From the NCBI RefSeq assembly GCF_033705735.1, contig NZ_CP131130.1, forward strand, positions 2,802,001-2,866,000: a DNA stretch of 64,000 nucleotides. Reading direction: 5' to 3'. The stretch is from Shinella zoogloeoides. GTDB lineage: Bacteria > Pseudomonadota > Alphaproteobacteria > Rhizobiales > Rhizobiaceae. The position numbers and the translations under genes were made by a program. Under the pieces are notes generated by a model that saw nothing but the letters and a program-made list of their open reading frames with translations, ran no database searches and was not told the DNA's origin. Below are positions 18,421 to 27,677 of the stretch, piece by piece. The stretch's first letter is position 1, and each line of letters begins with the position of its first letter.

Positions 18421-19095
18421 ATGTCAGTGAAGAAGAAACTCGGCCTGCCGGCAGGAAAGCTGATCGCCATTGCCGGGCTCGCCGGACTTCTTGCCGGTGG
18501 TGCAGCGATATACGTGAAGGAAAGCCTGTCTGGCAATGGCGCGGTCGCGTCCGCCGGTTCCGCCGCCTGCCCGCTCGCCGCCGAAAAGGCCGCCGCGATC
18601 ACGCCCTTCTCCAAGGGTCAGGTCGCCGCCATGCGCACGGTCGACGAGCACCGCCCCCTCCCCGACCTCGTCTTCGACGGCCCGGACGGCAAGAAGAAGA
18701 CCATTGCCGACTTTGCCGGCAAGACGCTGCTGGTCAATCTCTGGGCAACCTGGTGCGTGCCCTGCCGCGAGGAAATGCCGGCGCTCAATGCGCTGCAGAA
18801 GAACCTCGGCAGCGACAAATTCGAGGTCGTGGCGATCAACATCGATACCGGCGACGACGAAAAGCCAAAGACCTTCCTCGACGAGACGAAGGTCCACGAC
18901 CTCGGCTATTACCGCGACGCCTCCATGGGCGTCTTCAACACGTTGAAGAAGGAGGGCCTGGCCTTCGGCCTGCCCGTCACGCTGCTGATGGACGACAAGG
19001 GCTGCCTGATCTCCGCCATAAACGGCCCCGCCGCCTGGGACGGCGAGGACGCCAAGGCACTGATCAACGCCGCGCTGGCCGCGCCGAAGATCTGA
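18421..19095 (+). CDS. tlpA: TlpA-type thiol:disulfide interchange protein
   Basis: Membrane-anchored periplasmic thioredoxin-like reductase used in cytochrome c and cytochrome oxidase maturation. From ATG 18421 the protein has 224 residues, one N-terminal helix (LIAIAGLAGLLAGGAAIYV), an additional cysteine at 50 and the active site WCVPC with C112 and C115. GGAGA five bases before 18421 supports this start over an in-frame GTG at 18400. The gene is divergent from argH and converges on cysA with a few bases between stops. Confidence 0.9.
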   Translation: MSVKKKLGLPAGKLIAIAGLAGLLAGGAAIYVKESLSGNGAVASAGSAACPLAAEKAAAITPFSKGQVAAMRTVDEHRPLPDLVFDGPDGKKKTIADFAGKTLLVNLWATWCVPCREEMPALNALQKNLGSDKFEVVAINIDTGDDEKPKTFLDETKVHDLGYYRDASMGVFNTLKKEGLAFGLPVTLLMDDKGCLISAINGPAAWDGEDAKALINAALAAPKI

Positions 19096-19099
19096 GATA

Positions 19100-20122
19100 T
19101 CATGCCGCCGCGTAGATCCGCGGCCGGCGGATCTCGATAAAGCCCGCCTCGCCCTTGCGGTGCGGAAATTCCGGCGCGGTATCGAATTCCACCGCTTGTC
19201 CGCTGCCGGTCATCGCCAGCACGCGCCGCGAATCCGGCCGGTCGATGACGCGGACGATCTTCGCGGCGATCCCCTCGCCGTCCTCGCGCCAGGTGACGTC
19301 GGCCGGGCGGAACAGGATCTGCCCGCCGCCATCGGCGACGCCCTCGGCCTCGAAGGCGACGTCCTCGACATAGGCCCTGCCGCCGCGGATATCCGCGTCG
19401 AGCCGGTTGGCATCGCCCAGAAAATTCATCACGAAGGCATCGGCCGGGTTGCGGCAGACAGCCTCGGGCGTGCCCTCCTGCACGATCCGCCCCTTGTTGA
19501 GGATGACGACGCGGTCGGCAAGGTCGAGCGCCTCTTCCTGGTCGTGCGTCACGAAGAGCGTGGTGATGCCGAGCTCGTCGTGGATCTTGCGCAGCCAGCG
19601 GCGCAGGTCCCGCCGCACATTGGCGTCGAGCGCGCCGAAGGGCTCGTCGAGCAGCAGCACGCGCGGATCGACGGCGAGCGCCCGGGCAAGCGCCACGCGC
19701 TGGCGCTGGCCGCCGGAGATCTGGCCAGGGAAGCGGTCCTTCAGCCCGCCAAGCTGCACGAGGTCGAGCAATTCCTTCACGCGCGCCTCGATCGCCTGCG
19801 GCGTGCGCTTCACCCTGGAAACCTTCATGCCGAAGGCGATGTTCTCGCCGACCGTCATGTGCGGGAAGAGCGCGTAATGCTGGAAGACGAAGCCGACGCC
19901 GCGCTCGCGCACCGGAATGTCCGTCGCGTTCTCCTCACCGAAATAGATCGCCCCGGCATCGGCATATTCGAGGCCCGCCACCATGCGCAGGATCGTCGTC
20001 TTACCGGAGCCCGAGGGGCCGAGCAGCGCGACCAGCTCGCCGCTTTCGATATCGAGCGAGACGCCGTGCACGGCGCGGAAGGTCTCGAACTCCTTGACCA
20101 CATTATCGAGACGGATCTTCAA
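19100..20122 (-). CDS. cysA: Sulfate/thiosulfate import ATP-binding protein CysA
   Basis: ATPase of the CysTWA sulfate importer. Walker A GPSGSGKTT is at residues 35-43, the signature ISGGQRQR near 135 and Walker B LLLDEP near 158; a C-terminal regulatory extension follows the ABC domain, giving 340 residues in the CysA range. Its ATG overlaps the cysW stop by four bases. It is the last gene of the sbp-cysT-cysW-cysA operon. Confidence 0.94.
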   Translation of the reverse strand: MKIRLDNVVKEFETFRAVHGVSLDIESGELVALLGPSGSGKTTILRMVAGLEYADAGAIYFGEENATDIPVRERGVGFVFQHYALFPHMTVGENIAFGMKVSRVKRTPQAIEARVKELLDLVQLGGLKDRFPGQISGGQRQRVALARALAVDPRVLLLDEPFGALDANVRRDLRRWLRKIHDELGITTLFVTHDQEEALDLADRVVILNKGRIVQEGTPEAVCRNPADAFVMNFLGDANRLDADIRGGRAYVEDVAFEAEGVADGGGQILFRPADVTWREDGEGIAAKIVRVIDRPDSRRVLAMTGSGQAVEFDTAPEFPHRKGEAGFIEIRRPRIYAAA

Positions 20123-21015
20123 GGCTTGACCTCCGGAGTGATGCTGTCGGCCCCCACAAGGGCGGCGGGGCGCTGCACGCGGCCCGCGCCCTGCCGCTCC
20201 AGCGCCACCTTGGCAAGGAGCGTGACGATGGCGAGACCAGCAAGGATGGATGCGGCGGCAAAGGAGCCGGCCGCGTTATAGTCGTGATAGAGCAGCTCGA
20301 TATGGAGCGGCAGCGTATTGGTCTGGCCGCGGATATTGCCCGAGACGACCGAGACGGCGCCGAACTCGCCCATGACACGCGAATTGCAGAGCACCACGCC
20401 ATAGAGCATCGCCCATTTGATATTGGGCAGCGTGACCGAGAGGAAGGTCCGCCAGCCGCTCGCCCCGAGCGACGTCGCCGCCTCTTCGAGATCGCGGCCC
20501 TGCGCCTGCATCAGCGGGATCAGCTCGCGCGCCACGAAGGGCGCGGTCACGAACATGCTGGCAAGCACGATGCCGGGCAGCGCGAAGAGAATCTTGATCC
20601 CCGCCGCCTCCAGCGCATGGCCGAAGAGACCCTGCAGGCCGAAGACGAAGAGATAGGAGACGCCCGCGACGATGGGCGAGACCGAGAAGGGAATCTCGAT
20701 GACGACGGTGAGCAACCGCTTGCCGGGGAAATCATGCTTGGTGATGGCCCAAGCCGCCGCGACGCCGAAGGCCGTGTTGATCGGCACGGCGATGAGCGCC
20801 GTGACCACCGTCAGCAGGATGGCGTGCCGCGTGTCGGGATCGGCGATGGATTTCGCAAAATAGCCGATCCCGCGCGAAAAGGCCTCGACGGCGATGACGA
20901 CGAGCGGCGCGATGATCATCAGCGCCACAAGCAGGAGAACCACCGTCAGCAGGATACGGCGAAAGAGGGGATTGTCGCCGACGCGCGGCGGCTTGCCCTT
21001 TGCGTGATGCGTCAT
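20119..21015 (-). CDS. cysW: Sulfate ABC transporter permease CysW
   Basis: Inner-membrane permease of 298 residues with six predicted helices and the cytoplasmic EAA loop (LEEAATSLGASGWRTFLSVTLP, shown here only to locate it near residues 180-200). The SPIVAGVSYLFVFG and NTLPLHIELLYHDYN segments match the CysW subfamily. It lies one base after the cysT stop and overlaps cysA, so the three are translationally coupled. Confidence 0.93.
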   Translation of the reverse strand: MTHHAKGKPPRVGDNPLFRRILLTVVLLLVALMIIAPLVVIAVEAFSRGIGYFAKSIADPDTRHAILLTVVTALIAVPINTAFGVAAAWAITKHDFPGKRLLTVVIEIPFSVSPIVAGVSYLFVFGLQGLFGHALEAAGIKILFALPGIVLASMFVTAPFVARELIPLMQAQGRDLEEAATSLGASGWRTFLSVTLPNIKWAMLYGVVLCNSRVMGEFGAVSVVSGNIRGQTNTLPLHIELLYHDYNAAGSFAAASILAGLAIVTLLAKVALERQGAGRVQRPAALVGADSITPEVKP

Positions 21016-21016
21016 G

Positions 21017-21838
21017 TCAGCCCCTCACCGTGTAGCGCAGGGCGCGGGCCTGCATGAGATTGGTGATCGCCAGCATGACGAAGGCCGTCAGCAGCATGAC
21101 GGAGGCGATGGCGGCGGAGGCCGGATAGTCGTATTCCTCCAGCCGGATGAAGGCGAGCAGCGCCGTGATCTCAGTCGAGAAGGGCTGGTTGCCGGCGATG
21201 AAGATGATCGCCCCGAACTCGCCGAGGCTGCGCGCGAAGGAAAGCGAGACGCCCGCCAGCAGCGCCGGCGCCAGAAGCGGCAGGATGACCTTGGCGAAGA
21301 TGGAAAGATCGCTCGCGCCGAGCGTCTGCCCCGCCTCCTCCAGCGCCGGATCGAGCTCCTCCAGCACCGGCTGCACCGTGCGCACGATGAAGGGAATGCT
21401 GGTGAAGCTCATGGCGACGATGATGCCGAGCGGCGTATAGGCGACCTTGATGCCGAGATGGGAAAGCGGGCCGCCGAACCAGCCGTTGGTGGCAAAAAGC
21501 GTGGTGAGCGCGATGCCCGCGACCGCCGTCGGCAGCGCGAAGGGCAGGTCCACCAGCGCATCGACCAGCCGGCGGCCGGGAAAGCGGTAGCGCACCAGCA
21601 CCCAGGCGAGCGCCATGCCGAAGAGGAGATTGAAGACCGTCGCCGCCAGCGCGCAGAGCACCGTCACGCGGTAGCTCGCAAGGGCGCGGTCGGAGGAGAC
21701 GATGCGCCAGTAATCCGCAGGCCCAAGGCTTGCCGCCTTGAAGACGAGCGCCGCCAGCGGCAGCACCACGATGATGGCCACATAGACAAGGGTGATGCCG
21801 AGCGCGAGCGGCAATCCGGGCAGTACACGCCGTTTCAA
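21017..21838 (-). CDS. cysT: Sulfate ABC transporter permease CysT
   Basis: Partner permease of CysW, 273 residues with six predicted helices. The conserved DLPFALPTAVAGIALTTLF region and the EAA loop with LEEAGQTLGASDLS near residue 185 identify CysT/CysU. It follows the binding-protein gene after a 76-base gap and is immediately followed by cysW. Confidence 0.93.
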   Translation of the reverse strand: MKRRVLPGLPLALGITLVYVAIIVVLPLAALVFKAASLGPADYWRIVSSDRALASYRVTVLCALAATVFNLLFGMALAWVLVRYRFPGRRLVDALVDLPFALPTAVAGIALTTLFATNGWFGGPLSHLGIKVAYTPLGIIVAMSFTSIPFIVRTVQPVLEELDPALEEAGQTLGASDLSIFAKVILPLLAPALLAGVSLSFARSLGEFGAIIFIAGNQPFSTEITALLAFIRLEEYDYPASAAIASVMLLTAFVMLAITNLMQARALRYTVRG

Positions 21839-21914
21839 ACGGACGTTCCTTTCTCATACCACAACCGGCGGGTTTTGCGCCCGCCGGCTGCCTTGAAGGA
21901 CGAAGGGGAGTGGA

Positions 21915-22898
21915 TCAGCGGCTGCCGTAGATCTTATCCAGCGTGCCGCCTTCGGAGAAATGCTCCTTGGAGACCTTGTCCCAGCCGCCGAAGACGTCGT
22001 CGACATTGACGAGGCGGATGTCCGGGAACTGGTCCTTGAACTCGGCGGCAACCTTTTCGTCATGGACGCGGTGGCCGAATTCAGCGGCGATCTTCTGGCC
22101 TTCCGGCGCATAGAGGAAGTCGAGATAGGACTTGGCCAGATCCCGGCTGCCATGGGCGTCGGCCACCTTGTCGACCACCGCGACCGGGAATTCGGCGAGC
22201 AGCGAGACGGAAGGCACGACACTTTCGAACTTGTCCTCGCCATACTGCTTGGCGATCGACTTGGTCTCGGCCTCGAAGGTGATGATGACGTCGCCGATCT
22301 CGCGCTCGACGAAGGTCGTCGTCGCCGCGCGACCACCCGTGTCGAAGACCGGCACGTTGTCGAAGATCTTCTTGACGAATTCCTCGACCTTCGCCGGGTC
22401 GTCCTTGAAGGCTTCCTTGGCATAGGCCGTGGCGGCAAGATAGGTGTAGCGCGCATTGCCCGAGGTTTTCGGGTTCGGGAAGATGACCTTCACGTCATCG
22501 CGGGCAAGGTCGGACCAGTCCTTGATGTTCTTCGGATTGCCGGCACGCACGAGGAAGGACGGGAAGGAATAGAAGGGCGAGGCGTTGTTCGGGAACGCCT
22601 TCTGCCAGCCTTCGGCGACGAAGCCGTTCTTCACGAGGAAGTCGATATCCGTCACCTGGTTGAAGGTCACGACGTCGGCCTCGAGGCCTTCGACGATGGC
22701 GCGCGCCTGCTTGGAGGTGCCGCCATGCGACTGGTCGATGGTGACGCCCGGATGCGCCTTCACGAAGGCCTCGTTCTCGGCGGCGAAAAGCTCGCGCGCC
22801 ACGTCATAGGAGGCGTTGAGCAGCTTGTCGGCGGCGTTGGCGGAGAGCGGAGCGGCAAGGCCGAGAAGGGCCACGCCGAGAAGGAGCAAACGTTTCAT
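21915..22898 (-). CDS. sbp: Periplasmic sulfate-binding protein
   Basis: Substrate-binding subunit of the sulfate ABC importer. The 327-residue protein starts with the signal peptide MKRLLLLGVALLGLAAPLSA, then LLNASYDVARELF and the oxyanion-binding SHGGTSKQARAI segment, with the family-typical FPNPKTSGNARYTYLAA. ATG 22898 starts the signal peptide; an upstream in-frame start at 22979 would bury it. It is the first gene of sbp-cysT-cysW-cysA. Confidence 0.93.
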   Translation of the reverse strand: MKRLLLLGVALLGLAAPLSANAADKLLNASYDVARELFAAENEAFVKAHPGVTIDQSHGGTSKQARAIVEGLEADVVTFNQVTDIDFLVKNGFVAEGWQKAFPNNASPFYSFPSFLVRAGNPKNIKDWSDLARDDVKVIFPNPKTSGNARYTYLAATAYAKEAFKDDPAKVEEFVKKIFDNVPVFDTGGRAATTTFVEREIGDVIITFEAETKSIAKQYGEDKFESVVPSVSLLAEFPVAVVDKVADAHGSRDLAKSYLDFLYAPEGQKIAAEFGHRVHDEKVAAEFKDQFPDIRLVNVDDVFGGWDKVSKEHFSEGGTLDKIYGSR

Positions 22899-22967
22899 CT
22901 GAAAAACCCCGATGCGAGAGAATGGGGCAGACAATAACGAGCGGCCGGGCGGTCTCCGAGGCACGGG

Positions 22968-22990
22968 CCTGTCGCGCACGCGGCGACAGG
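22968..22990. terminator. Hairpin between hbdA and sbp
   Basis: Eight-base perfect stem CCTGTCGC / GCGACAGG with a 7-base loop, 47 bases past the hbdA stop and 70 bases before the sbp start. No T run follows on either strand, so it may be a factor-dependent terminator or an RNA leader stem of sbp. No known sulfur riboswitch pattern was recognised around it. Confidence 0.35.
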
Positions 22991-23036
22991 CGGAACATTT
23001 TTCCCTGAAAGGGAAGGTTCGCGGATTCTCCGCCCG

Positions 23037-23909
23037 TCAGCGGGTCGGGACCGGAACCTCGCCGCGATAGTCGTAGAAGCCGCGGCCGGACTTGCGGCCG
23101 AGCCAGCCGGCCTCGACATATTTCACCAGCAGCGGGCACGGGCGATACTTGGAATCGGCGAGCCCGTCATGCAGCACCTGCATGATCGAAAGGCAGGTAT
23201 CGAGGCCGATGAAATCGGCAAGCTGGAGCGGCCCCATCGGATGGTTTGCGCCGAGCTTCATGGCCGTGTCGATGGCCTCCACCGAGCCGACGCCCTCATA
23301 GAGCGTGTAGATCGCCTCGTTGATCATCGGCAGCAGGATGCGGTTGACGATGAAGGCCGGGAAATCCTCCGCAACCGTGATCGTCTTGTCGAGCTTGGTG
23401 ACGAATTCCTTGGCGGCGGCAAAGGTGCCTTCCTCAGTCGCGATGCCGCGCACGAGCTCCACCAGCTTCATCACCGGCACCGGGTTCATGAAGTGGATGC
23501 CCATGAAGCGCTCCGGCCGGTCGGTGGCCGAGGCGAGGCGGGTGATCGACAGCGAGGACGTATTGGTGGCGAGGATCGCCTCCGGCTTCAGCACGGAACA
23601 GACCAGACCATAGATCTTGCGCTTGACGGTCTCGTCCTCCGTCGCCGCCTCGATGACGAGATCGGCGTCGGAAAGGTCGTTGATGTCCGAGGAGCCCTTG
23701 ATCAGCGCGAGCGCCTTCTTGCGGTCCTCGTCGCTCATCTTGCCGGAGGAGACCTGGCGGGCGAGGTTGCCGTTGATCGTGGCAAGCCCTGTCTCGATAC
23801 GCTCGGGCGACAGGTCGTAGATATGGACCTTGTAGCCGGCTAGCGCAGAAACATGCGCGATCCCGCACCCCATCTGGCCCGCACCCACAATACCGACGTT
23901 CTTGATCAT
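23037..23909 (-). CDS. hbdA: 3-hydroxybutyryl-CoA dehydrogenase
   Basis: NAD-dependent oxidation of 3-hydroxybutyryl-CoA in short-chain fatty acid and polyhydroxybutyrate metabolism. The 290-residue protein has the Rossmann motif GAGQMG at 9-14, the NTSSLSITRLA strand and the catalytic MGIHFMNPVPVMKLVE segment near residue 138. It is downstream of etfBA on the same strand but behind an intrinsic terminator, so expression is either from its own promoter or by read-through. Confidence 0.94.
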   Translation of the reverse strand: MIKNVGIVGAGQMGCGIAHVSALAGYKVHIYDLSPERIETGLATINGNLARQVSSGKMSDEDRKKALALIKGSSDINDLSDADLVIEAATEDETVKRKIYGLVCSVLKPEAILATNTSSLSITRLASATDRPERFMGIHFMNPVPVMKLVELVRGIATEEGTFAAAKEFVTKLDKTITVAEDFPAFIVNRILLPMINEAIYTLYEGVGSVEAIDTAMKLGANHPMGPLQLADFIGLDTCLSIMQVLHDGLADSKYRPCPLLVKYVEAGWLGRKSGRGFYDYRGEVPVPTR

Positions 23910-23954
23910 AGCGCCAATCGCCCCGTCACTTCATTCCGCGCCCTCGGCGCAGGC

Positions 23955-23987
23955 AAAAAAATACCGGGCCGGTCGAGCCGGCCCGGT
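23955..23987 (-). terminator. Intrinsic terminator of etfBA
   Basis: Ten-base perfect stem ACCGGGCCGG / CCGGCCCGGT with a 5-base loop, followed on the minus strand by A and seven T residues. This is a strong rho-independent terminator about 70 bases after the etfA stop. Confidence 0.92.
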
Positions 23988-24056
23988 GAAGTGATAAAGC
24001 CCTGCGACGCATTTTTCCAGTGAAATCATCGTCGCAAAAAGAGGCATGAAACCGGC

Positions 24057-24986
24057 TCAGAGCGCCTTCTCGAGCTCCGGGAGGATTTCGAAGAGGTCTC
24101 CGACGAGGCCGTAGTCTGCGACCTGGAAGATCGGCGCCTCCTCGTCCTTGTTGATGGCGACGATGACCTTGCTGTCCTTCATGCCGGCGAGATGCTGGAT
24201 GGCGCCCGAGATGCCGCAGGCGATGTAGAGCTGCGGGGCGACCACCTTGCCCGTCTGCCCGACCTGCCAGTCGTTCGGCGCATAGCCGGCATCGACGGCC
24301 GCACGGGAAGCACCGACGGCGGCGCCGAGCTTGTCGGCGACCGGAAGGATCACTTCCTGGAATTTTTCAGACGAGCCGAGCGCACGACCGCCCGAGATGA
24401 TGATCTTCGCCGACGTCAGCTCCGGACGGTCGGACGACGACAGCGCATCCTTGACGTGGGTGGACAGGCCCGGGTTCGCTGCAGCGGAGATGGCCTCGAT
24501 GGCTGCGCTTCCGCCTTCGCCGGCTGCGGCGAAGGACGCCGTGCGTACGGTGATCACCTTCTTCGCATCGGTGGACTGAACCGTCTGGATGGCATTGCCC
24601 GCATAGATCGGACGCTTGAACGTGTCGGCCGACACGACCTCGACGATCTCCGAGACCTGCGCGACATCGAGCAGGGCGGCAACGCGCGGCAGCACGTTCT
24701 TGCCGACCGAGGTGGCAGCCGAGACAATGGCATCGTAATTGCCGGCGAGCGACACGATGAGCGCGGCCAGCGGTTCTGCGAGATTGTTGCCGAGGCTGGC
24801 GTCGTCGGCGAGCAGGACCTTGGAGACGCCCGAGAGCTTTGCGGCTGCATCGGCCGCAGCCTTAGCGCCCGAGCCGGCGACGAGCACATGCACGTCGGAG
24901 CCGATCTTGCTCGCTGCCGTCAGCGCCTTGGCGGTCTGGTCGGAAAGGGTGGCGTTGTCGTGGTCTGCCAGAAGAAGAATGGCCAT
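24057..24986 (-). CDS. etfA: Electron transfer flavoprotein alpha subunit
   Basis: FAD-binding subunit of the heterodimer that passes electrons from acyl-CoA dehydrogenases to ETF-quinone oxidoreductase. The 309-residue protein has the alpha-subunit FAD signature region ([27 protein letters not shown], given only by its position near residues 235-260) and the ISGGRALGS motif near 198. It follows etfB by 27 bases and ends before a strong terminator. Confidence 0.95.
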   Translation of the reverse strand: MAILLLADHDNATLSDQTAKALTAASKIGSDVHVLVAGSGAKAAADAAAKLSGVSKVLLADDASLGNNLAEPLAALIVSLAGNYDAIVSAATSVGKNVLPRVAALLDVAQVSEIVEVVSADTFKRPIYAGNAIQTVQSTDAKKVITVRTASFAAAGEGGSAAIEAISAAANPGLSTHVKDALSSSDRPELTSAKIIISGGRALGSSEKFQEVILPVADKLGAAVGASRAAVDAGYAPNDWQVGQTGKVVAPQLYIACGISGAIQHLAGMKDSKVIVAINKDEEAPIFQVADYGLVGDLFEILPELEKAL

Positions 24987-25013
24987 GTTCGTAATCTCCT
25001 CAAATCTCGCCGA

Positions 25014-25763
25014 TCAAAGCACGCCGGCTTCGGTCTTGAGCTTTTCGACCAGCTCGGCAACCGACTTGACCTTGACGCCCGCCTTGCGGCCCGACGGCTC
25101 CTCGGTCTTCAGCACCTTCAGGCGCGGGCTCGTATCGACGCCGAAGTCGGCCGGGGCCTTCTTGTCGAGCGGCTTCTTCTTCGCCTTCATGATATTCGGC
25201 AGCGAGGCATAACGCGGCTCGTTGAGGCGAAGGTCGGTGGTGACCACTGCCGGAAGCTTGACCTCGATGGTCTGCAGACCGCCGTCGACTTCGCGCGTGA
25301 CCTGGGCCGAGCCGGAACCGATCTCGACCTTGGAGGCGAAGGTGGCCTGCGCCCAGCCGAGCAGGGCCGAGAGCATCTGGCCGGTCTGGTTCGAGTCGTC
25401 GTCGATCGCCTGCTTGCCGACGATGACGAGGCCGGGCTGTTCTGCCTCGGCAACACCCTTGAGGATCTTGGCGACGGCAAGCGGTTCGACGGCGTCGTCC
25501 GTCTCGACCAGCACGGCGCGGTCGGCGCCCATGGCGAGCGCGGTGCGCAGCGTCTCTTCGGCCTTGGCAGGGCCGATCGACACCACCACCACTTCCTCGG
25601 CCTTGCCCGCCTCCTTCAGACGCAGCGCCTCCTCGACCGAAATCTCGTCGAACGGGTTCATCGACATCTTCACATTGGCAAGCTCGACACCCGAGCCATC
25701 AGACTTCACACGGATCTTTACGTTGTAGTCAACAACACGCTTGACTGGGACCAGGATCTTCAT
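25014..25763 (-). CDS. etfB: Electron transfer flavoprotein beta subunit
   Basis: Beta subunit of ETF, 249 residues, starting [20 protein letters not shown] with the family motif [16 protein letters not shown] and the AMP-binding [18 protein letters not shown] segment near residue 120. It forms the etfBA operon with etfA. The promoter about 135 bases upstream carries a LiuR-like palindrome, suggesting control by branched-chain amino acid catabolism signals. Confidence 0.96.
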   Translation of the reverse strand: MKILVPVKRVVDYNVKIRVKSDGSGVELANVKMSMNPFDEISVEEALRLKEAGKAEEVVVVSIGPAKAEETLRTALAMGADRAVLVETDDAVEPLAVAKILKGVAEAEQPGLVIVGKQAIDDDSNQTGQMLSALLGWAQATFASKVEIGSGSAQVTREVDGGLQTIEVKLPAVVTTDLRLNEPRYASLPNIMKAKKKPLDKKAPADFGVDTSPRLKVLKTEEPSGRKAGVKVKSVAELVEKLKTEAGVL

Positions 25764-25897
25764 GGCTTCCTTCCTTCAAATGCCCGCGAGGGAAAATGCG
25801 CCTTTCAGAGGCGACCTGATTGCCGGTTGGCGACATCGATACGCGTTTTTTCCCCAATTACAATGCATCATCCGCCCTCCCAGGTGAAAACGGAAGG

Positions 25898-25926
25898 CTT
25901 ATAAATTACCTTTACGTTCACGTCAA
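25898..25926 (-). promoter_or_regulatory. etfBA promoter with LiuR-like palindrome
   Basis: On the minus strand TTGACG (25926-25921), a 17-base spacer and TATAAG (25903-25898) form a good sigma70 promoter. The 16-mer TTTACGTTCACGTCAA at 25911-25926 is an imperfect ACGT-N2-ACGT palindrome covering the -35 box. It resembles the published motif of the MerR-family regulator LiuR; no liuR gene is in the window. Confidence 0.6.
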
Positions 25927-25945
25927 TTTTCGCCGTATGCCGCCA

Positions 25946-26731
25946 TCATCGACCCCAATGGCGCGGCGGCACCGGGGTGGGGTCCGGCACCGCCTCGGCG
26001 GGAACCGGCCCCGCTTCCACATGCCTGACGGCCTTCGGCGTCACGATGGTCCGGTCGAACAGCGGCACGCCGCGCCGGCGCAGGACGAGCACGAGAACCG
26101 CCCCCGCCAGGATGCCGCCGACATGCGCGCCCCAGGAGACGCCGCTGTCGCCGTCGGCCAGCAGCATGTAGAATTGCTGGGCGATCCAGAAGGCAAGCGG
26201 GATGACCGCCGGCAGCGGCAGCGGGATGCGGAAAAACACCAGAACCCAGACCCGCACCTTCGGATGCAGCAGGAAATAGGCCGCGACCACGCCCGAGATC
26301 GCCCCCGACGCGCCAATCAGCGGCGCTTCCGAATCCGGTTGCACCAGCCCGTGCACCAAGGCGCCCGCCGCCGCGCAGAGAAGGTAGAAGACGAGGAAGC
26401 GGAAATGCCCCAGCGCATCCTCGACATTGTCGCCGAACACCCAGAGGAACAGCATGTTCGAGGCGAGATGCATGAAGTCGCCATGCAGGAAGGCATAGGT
26501 GATGTAGGTCGCATCCTCCGGCACCAGGACGAGCCCCGGCTCCAGATCGGCGAAGTCGAAGACGACCGCAGGAATATAGCCGAGCCCCACCACCGCGGCA
26601 TCGGAAAAGGCCTGCGTGGAGGCAAGGCCCGTCACCAGCCAGACGGCGACATTCGCCACGATCAGGCCGATCGTGACATATTGCACCTTGATGTATTTCA
26701 GGGCGTTCGCGTCATGCAGCGGTATGAACAT
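25946..26731 (-). CDS. Rhomboid family intramembrane serine protease
   Basis: A 261-residue polytopic protease. The catalytic serine S142 lies in GASGAISG, and the partner histidine H203 in WGAHVGG; a conserved HGDFMHLASNMLFLWVFGDN segment spans residues 83-102. Its substrates are unknown. ATG 26731 is chosen because MFIPLHDANALKYIK is the usual rhizobial N-terminus; an open frame upstream adds a basic, unsupported extension. It is followed by the etfBA promoter. Confidence 0.9.
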   Translation of the reverse strand: MFIPLHDANALKYIKVQYVTIGLIVANVAVWLVTGLASTQAFSDAAVVGLGYIPAVVFDFADLEPGLVLVPEDATYITYAFLHGDFMHLASNMLFLWVFGDNVEDALGHFRFLVFYLLCAAAGALVHGLVQPDSEAPLIGASGAISGVVAAYFLLHPKVRVWVLVFFRIPLPLPAVIPLAFWIAQQFYMLLADGDSGVSWGAHVGGILAGAVLVLVLRRRGVPLFDRTIVTPKAVRHVEAGPVPAEAVPDPTPVPPRHWGR

Positions 26732-26798
26732 GGATCCCCTTCCGGCCCGCGGCCCCTTGCGCGATTTCCGATGCGCTCGCAGGACCTTGCCGGAGAGC

Positions 26799-27377
26799 TT
26801 ACCTGTTCTGCCCCGGCACCCACAATATGTCCGCACGCCCCTTGTCGTTCACCCAGCGCGCCGCGACGAAGAGGAAATCGGAAAGCCGGTTGATATAGGC
26901 GACCGCCGCCGCCGACACGGTCTCGCCTTCGCTGTCCTGCAGCGCGACGATGCGGCGCTCGGCCCGGCGCGCGACGGTGCGCGCAAGATGCAGCGCCGCC
27001 GCCGCGGGCGTGCCGCCCGGCAGCACGAAGGAGCGCAGCGGCTCGAGATCGGCGTTGAGCGCATCGATCTCCTTTTCCAGCCGGTCCACCTGCGCCTGCG
27101 CGATGCGCAGCGGCTCGTAGTCGAGCTTCCTGCCGGTCTCGGGGGTGGCAAGATCCGCGCCGAGGTCGAAGAGGTCGTTCTGGACGCGCATCAGCATCCG
27201 GTCGAGCGCCGGGAAATCGGCAAGATGCTGGCGGGCGAGACCGATAACGGAATTGGCCTCGTCCACCTCGCCGTAGGATTCCACGCGCAGGTCGTGCTTC
27301 TTGCGGCGCGGGCCAACGACGAGGCCCGTCGTGCCGTTGTCGCCCGTGCGGGTATAGATCTTGTTGAGCTTGACCAT
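26799..27377 (-). CDS. Cob(I)yrinic acid a,c-diamide adenosyltransferase, PduO type
   Basis: Adenosylates cobalamin or its precursor with ATP. The 192-residue protein has the N-terminal ATP-binding TRTGDNGTTGLVVG motif, the E-V-D-E-A-N-S-V-IG helix and the C-terminal NRLSDFLFVAARW segment characteristic of the PduO type. Its ATG overlaps the stop of the upstream HIG1-like gene (TGATG), so the two are translationally coupled. ATG 27377 is preferred to 27404 because MVKLNKIYTRTG is the family start. Confidence 0.93.
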   Translation of the reverse strand: MVKLNKIYTRTGDNGTTGLVVGPRRKKHDLRVESYGEVDEANSVIGLARQHLADFPALDRMLMRVQNDLFDLGADLATPETGRKLDYEPLRIAQAQVDRLEKEIDALNADLEPLRSFVLPGGTPAAAALHLARTVARRAERRIVALQDSEGETVSAAAVAYINRLSDFLFVAARWVNDKGRADILWVPGQNR

Positions 27378-27577
27378 CAGCCGCGCCCACCGCCGGTGAT
27401 CCACAAGGTCAGCATGATGAGGATGATGGCGATGGCCTGCAGCAGCACGCGCGCCTGCATCAGCTTGTTCGAGGTGTTGCCGCTGCCGCCCCTGGCCATG
27501 TTGACGAGACCGCGCACGAGCACGATGGCGACGAGGCCCATGACGAGCATGGTCAGGAAGGTGAGGAAGGAAGACAT
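27377..27577 (-). CDS. HIG1-domain / twin transmembrane protein
   Basis: A 66-residue protein with two hydrophobic helices (FLTFLTMLVMGLVAIVLV and LLQAIAIILIMLTLWIT) joined by a basic loop containing SNKLMQARVLLQ, close to the HIG1 signature. Bacterial HIG1 proteins are linked to cytochrome oxidase assembly or stability, but the role of this one is not shown. It is coupled to the cobalamin adenosyltransferase gene by an overlapping stop/start. Confidence 0.8.
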   Translation of the reverse strand: MSSFLTFLTMLVMGLVAIVLVRGLVNMARGGSGNTSNKLMQARVLLQAIAIILIMLTLWITGGGRG

Positions 27578-27677
27578 GCCAACGATCCGGTTTGATTTCT
27601 GTCAGCCCTATTCAAATAGGGCATTTCGCGCAAAGTGCACGCATTTTGCGGCGTGAAGCCTGCGACGCCGCGCCGCG

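Noticed and set aside
22899..23036. Possible sulfur-related riboswitch before sbp
   Set aside because: A hairpin is present but no SAM or other known aptamer core could be matched.
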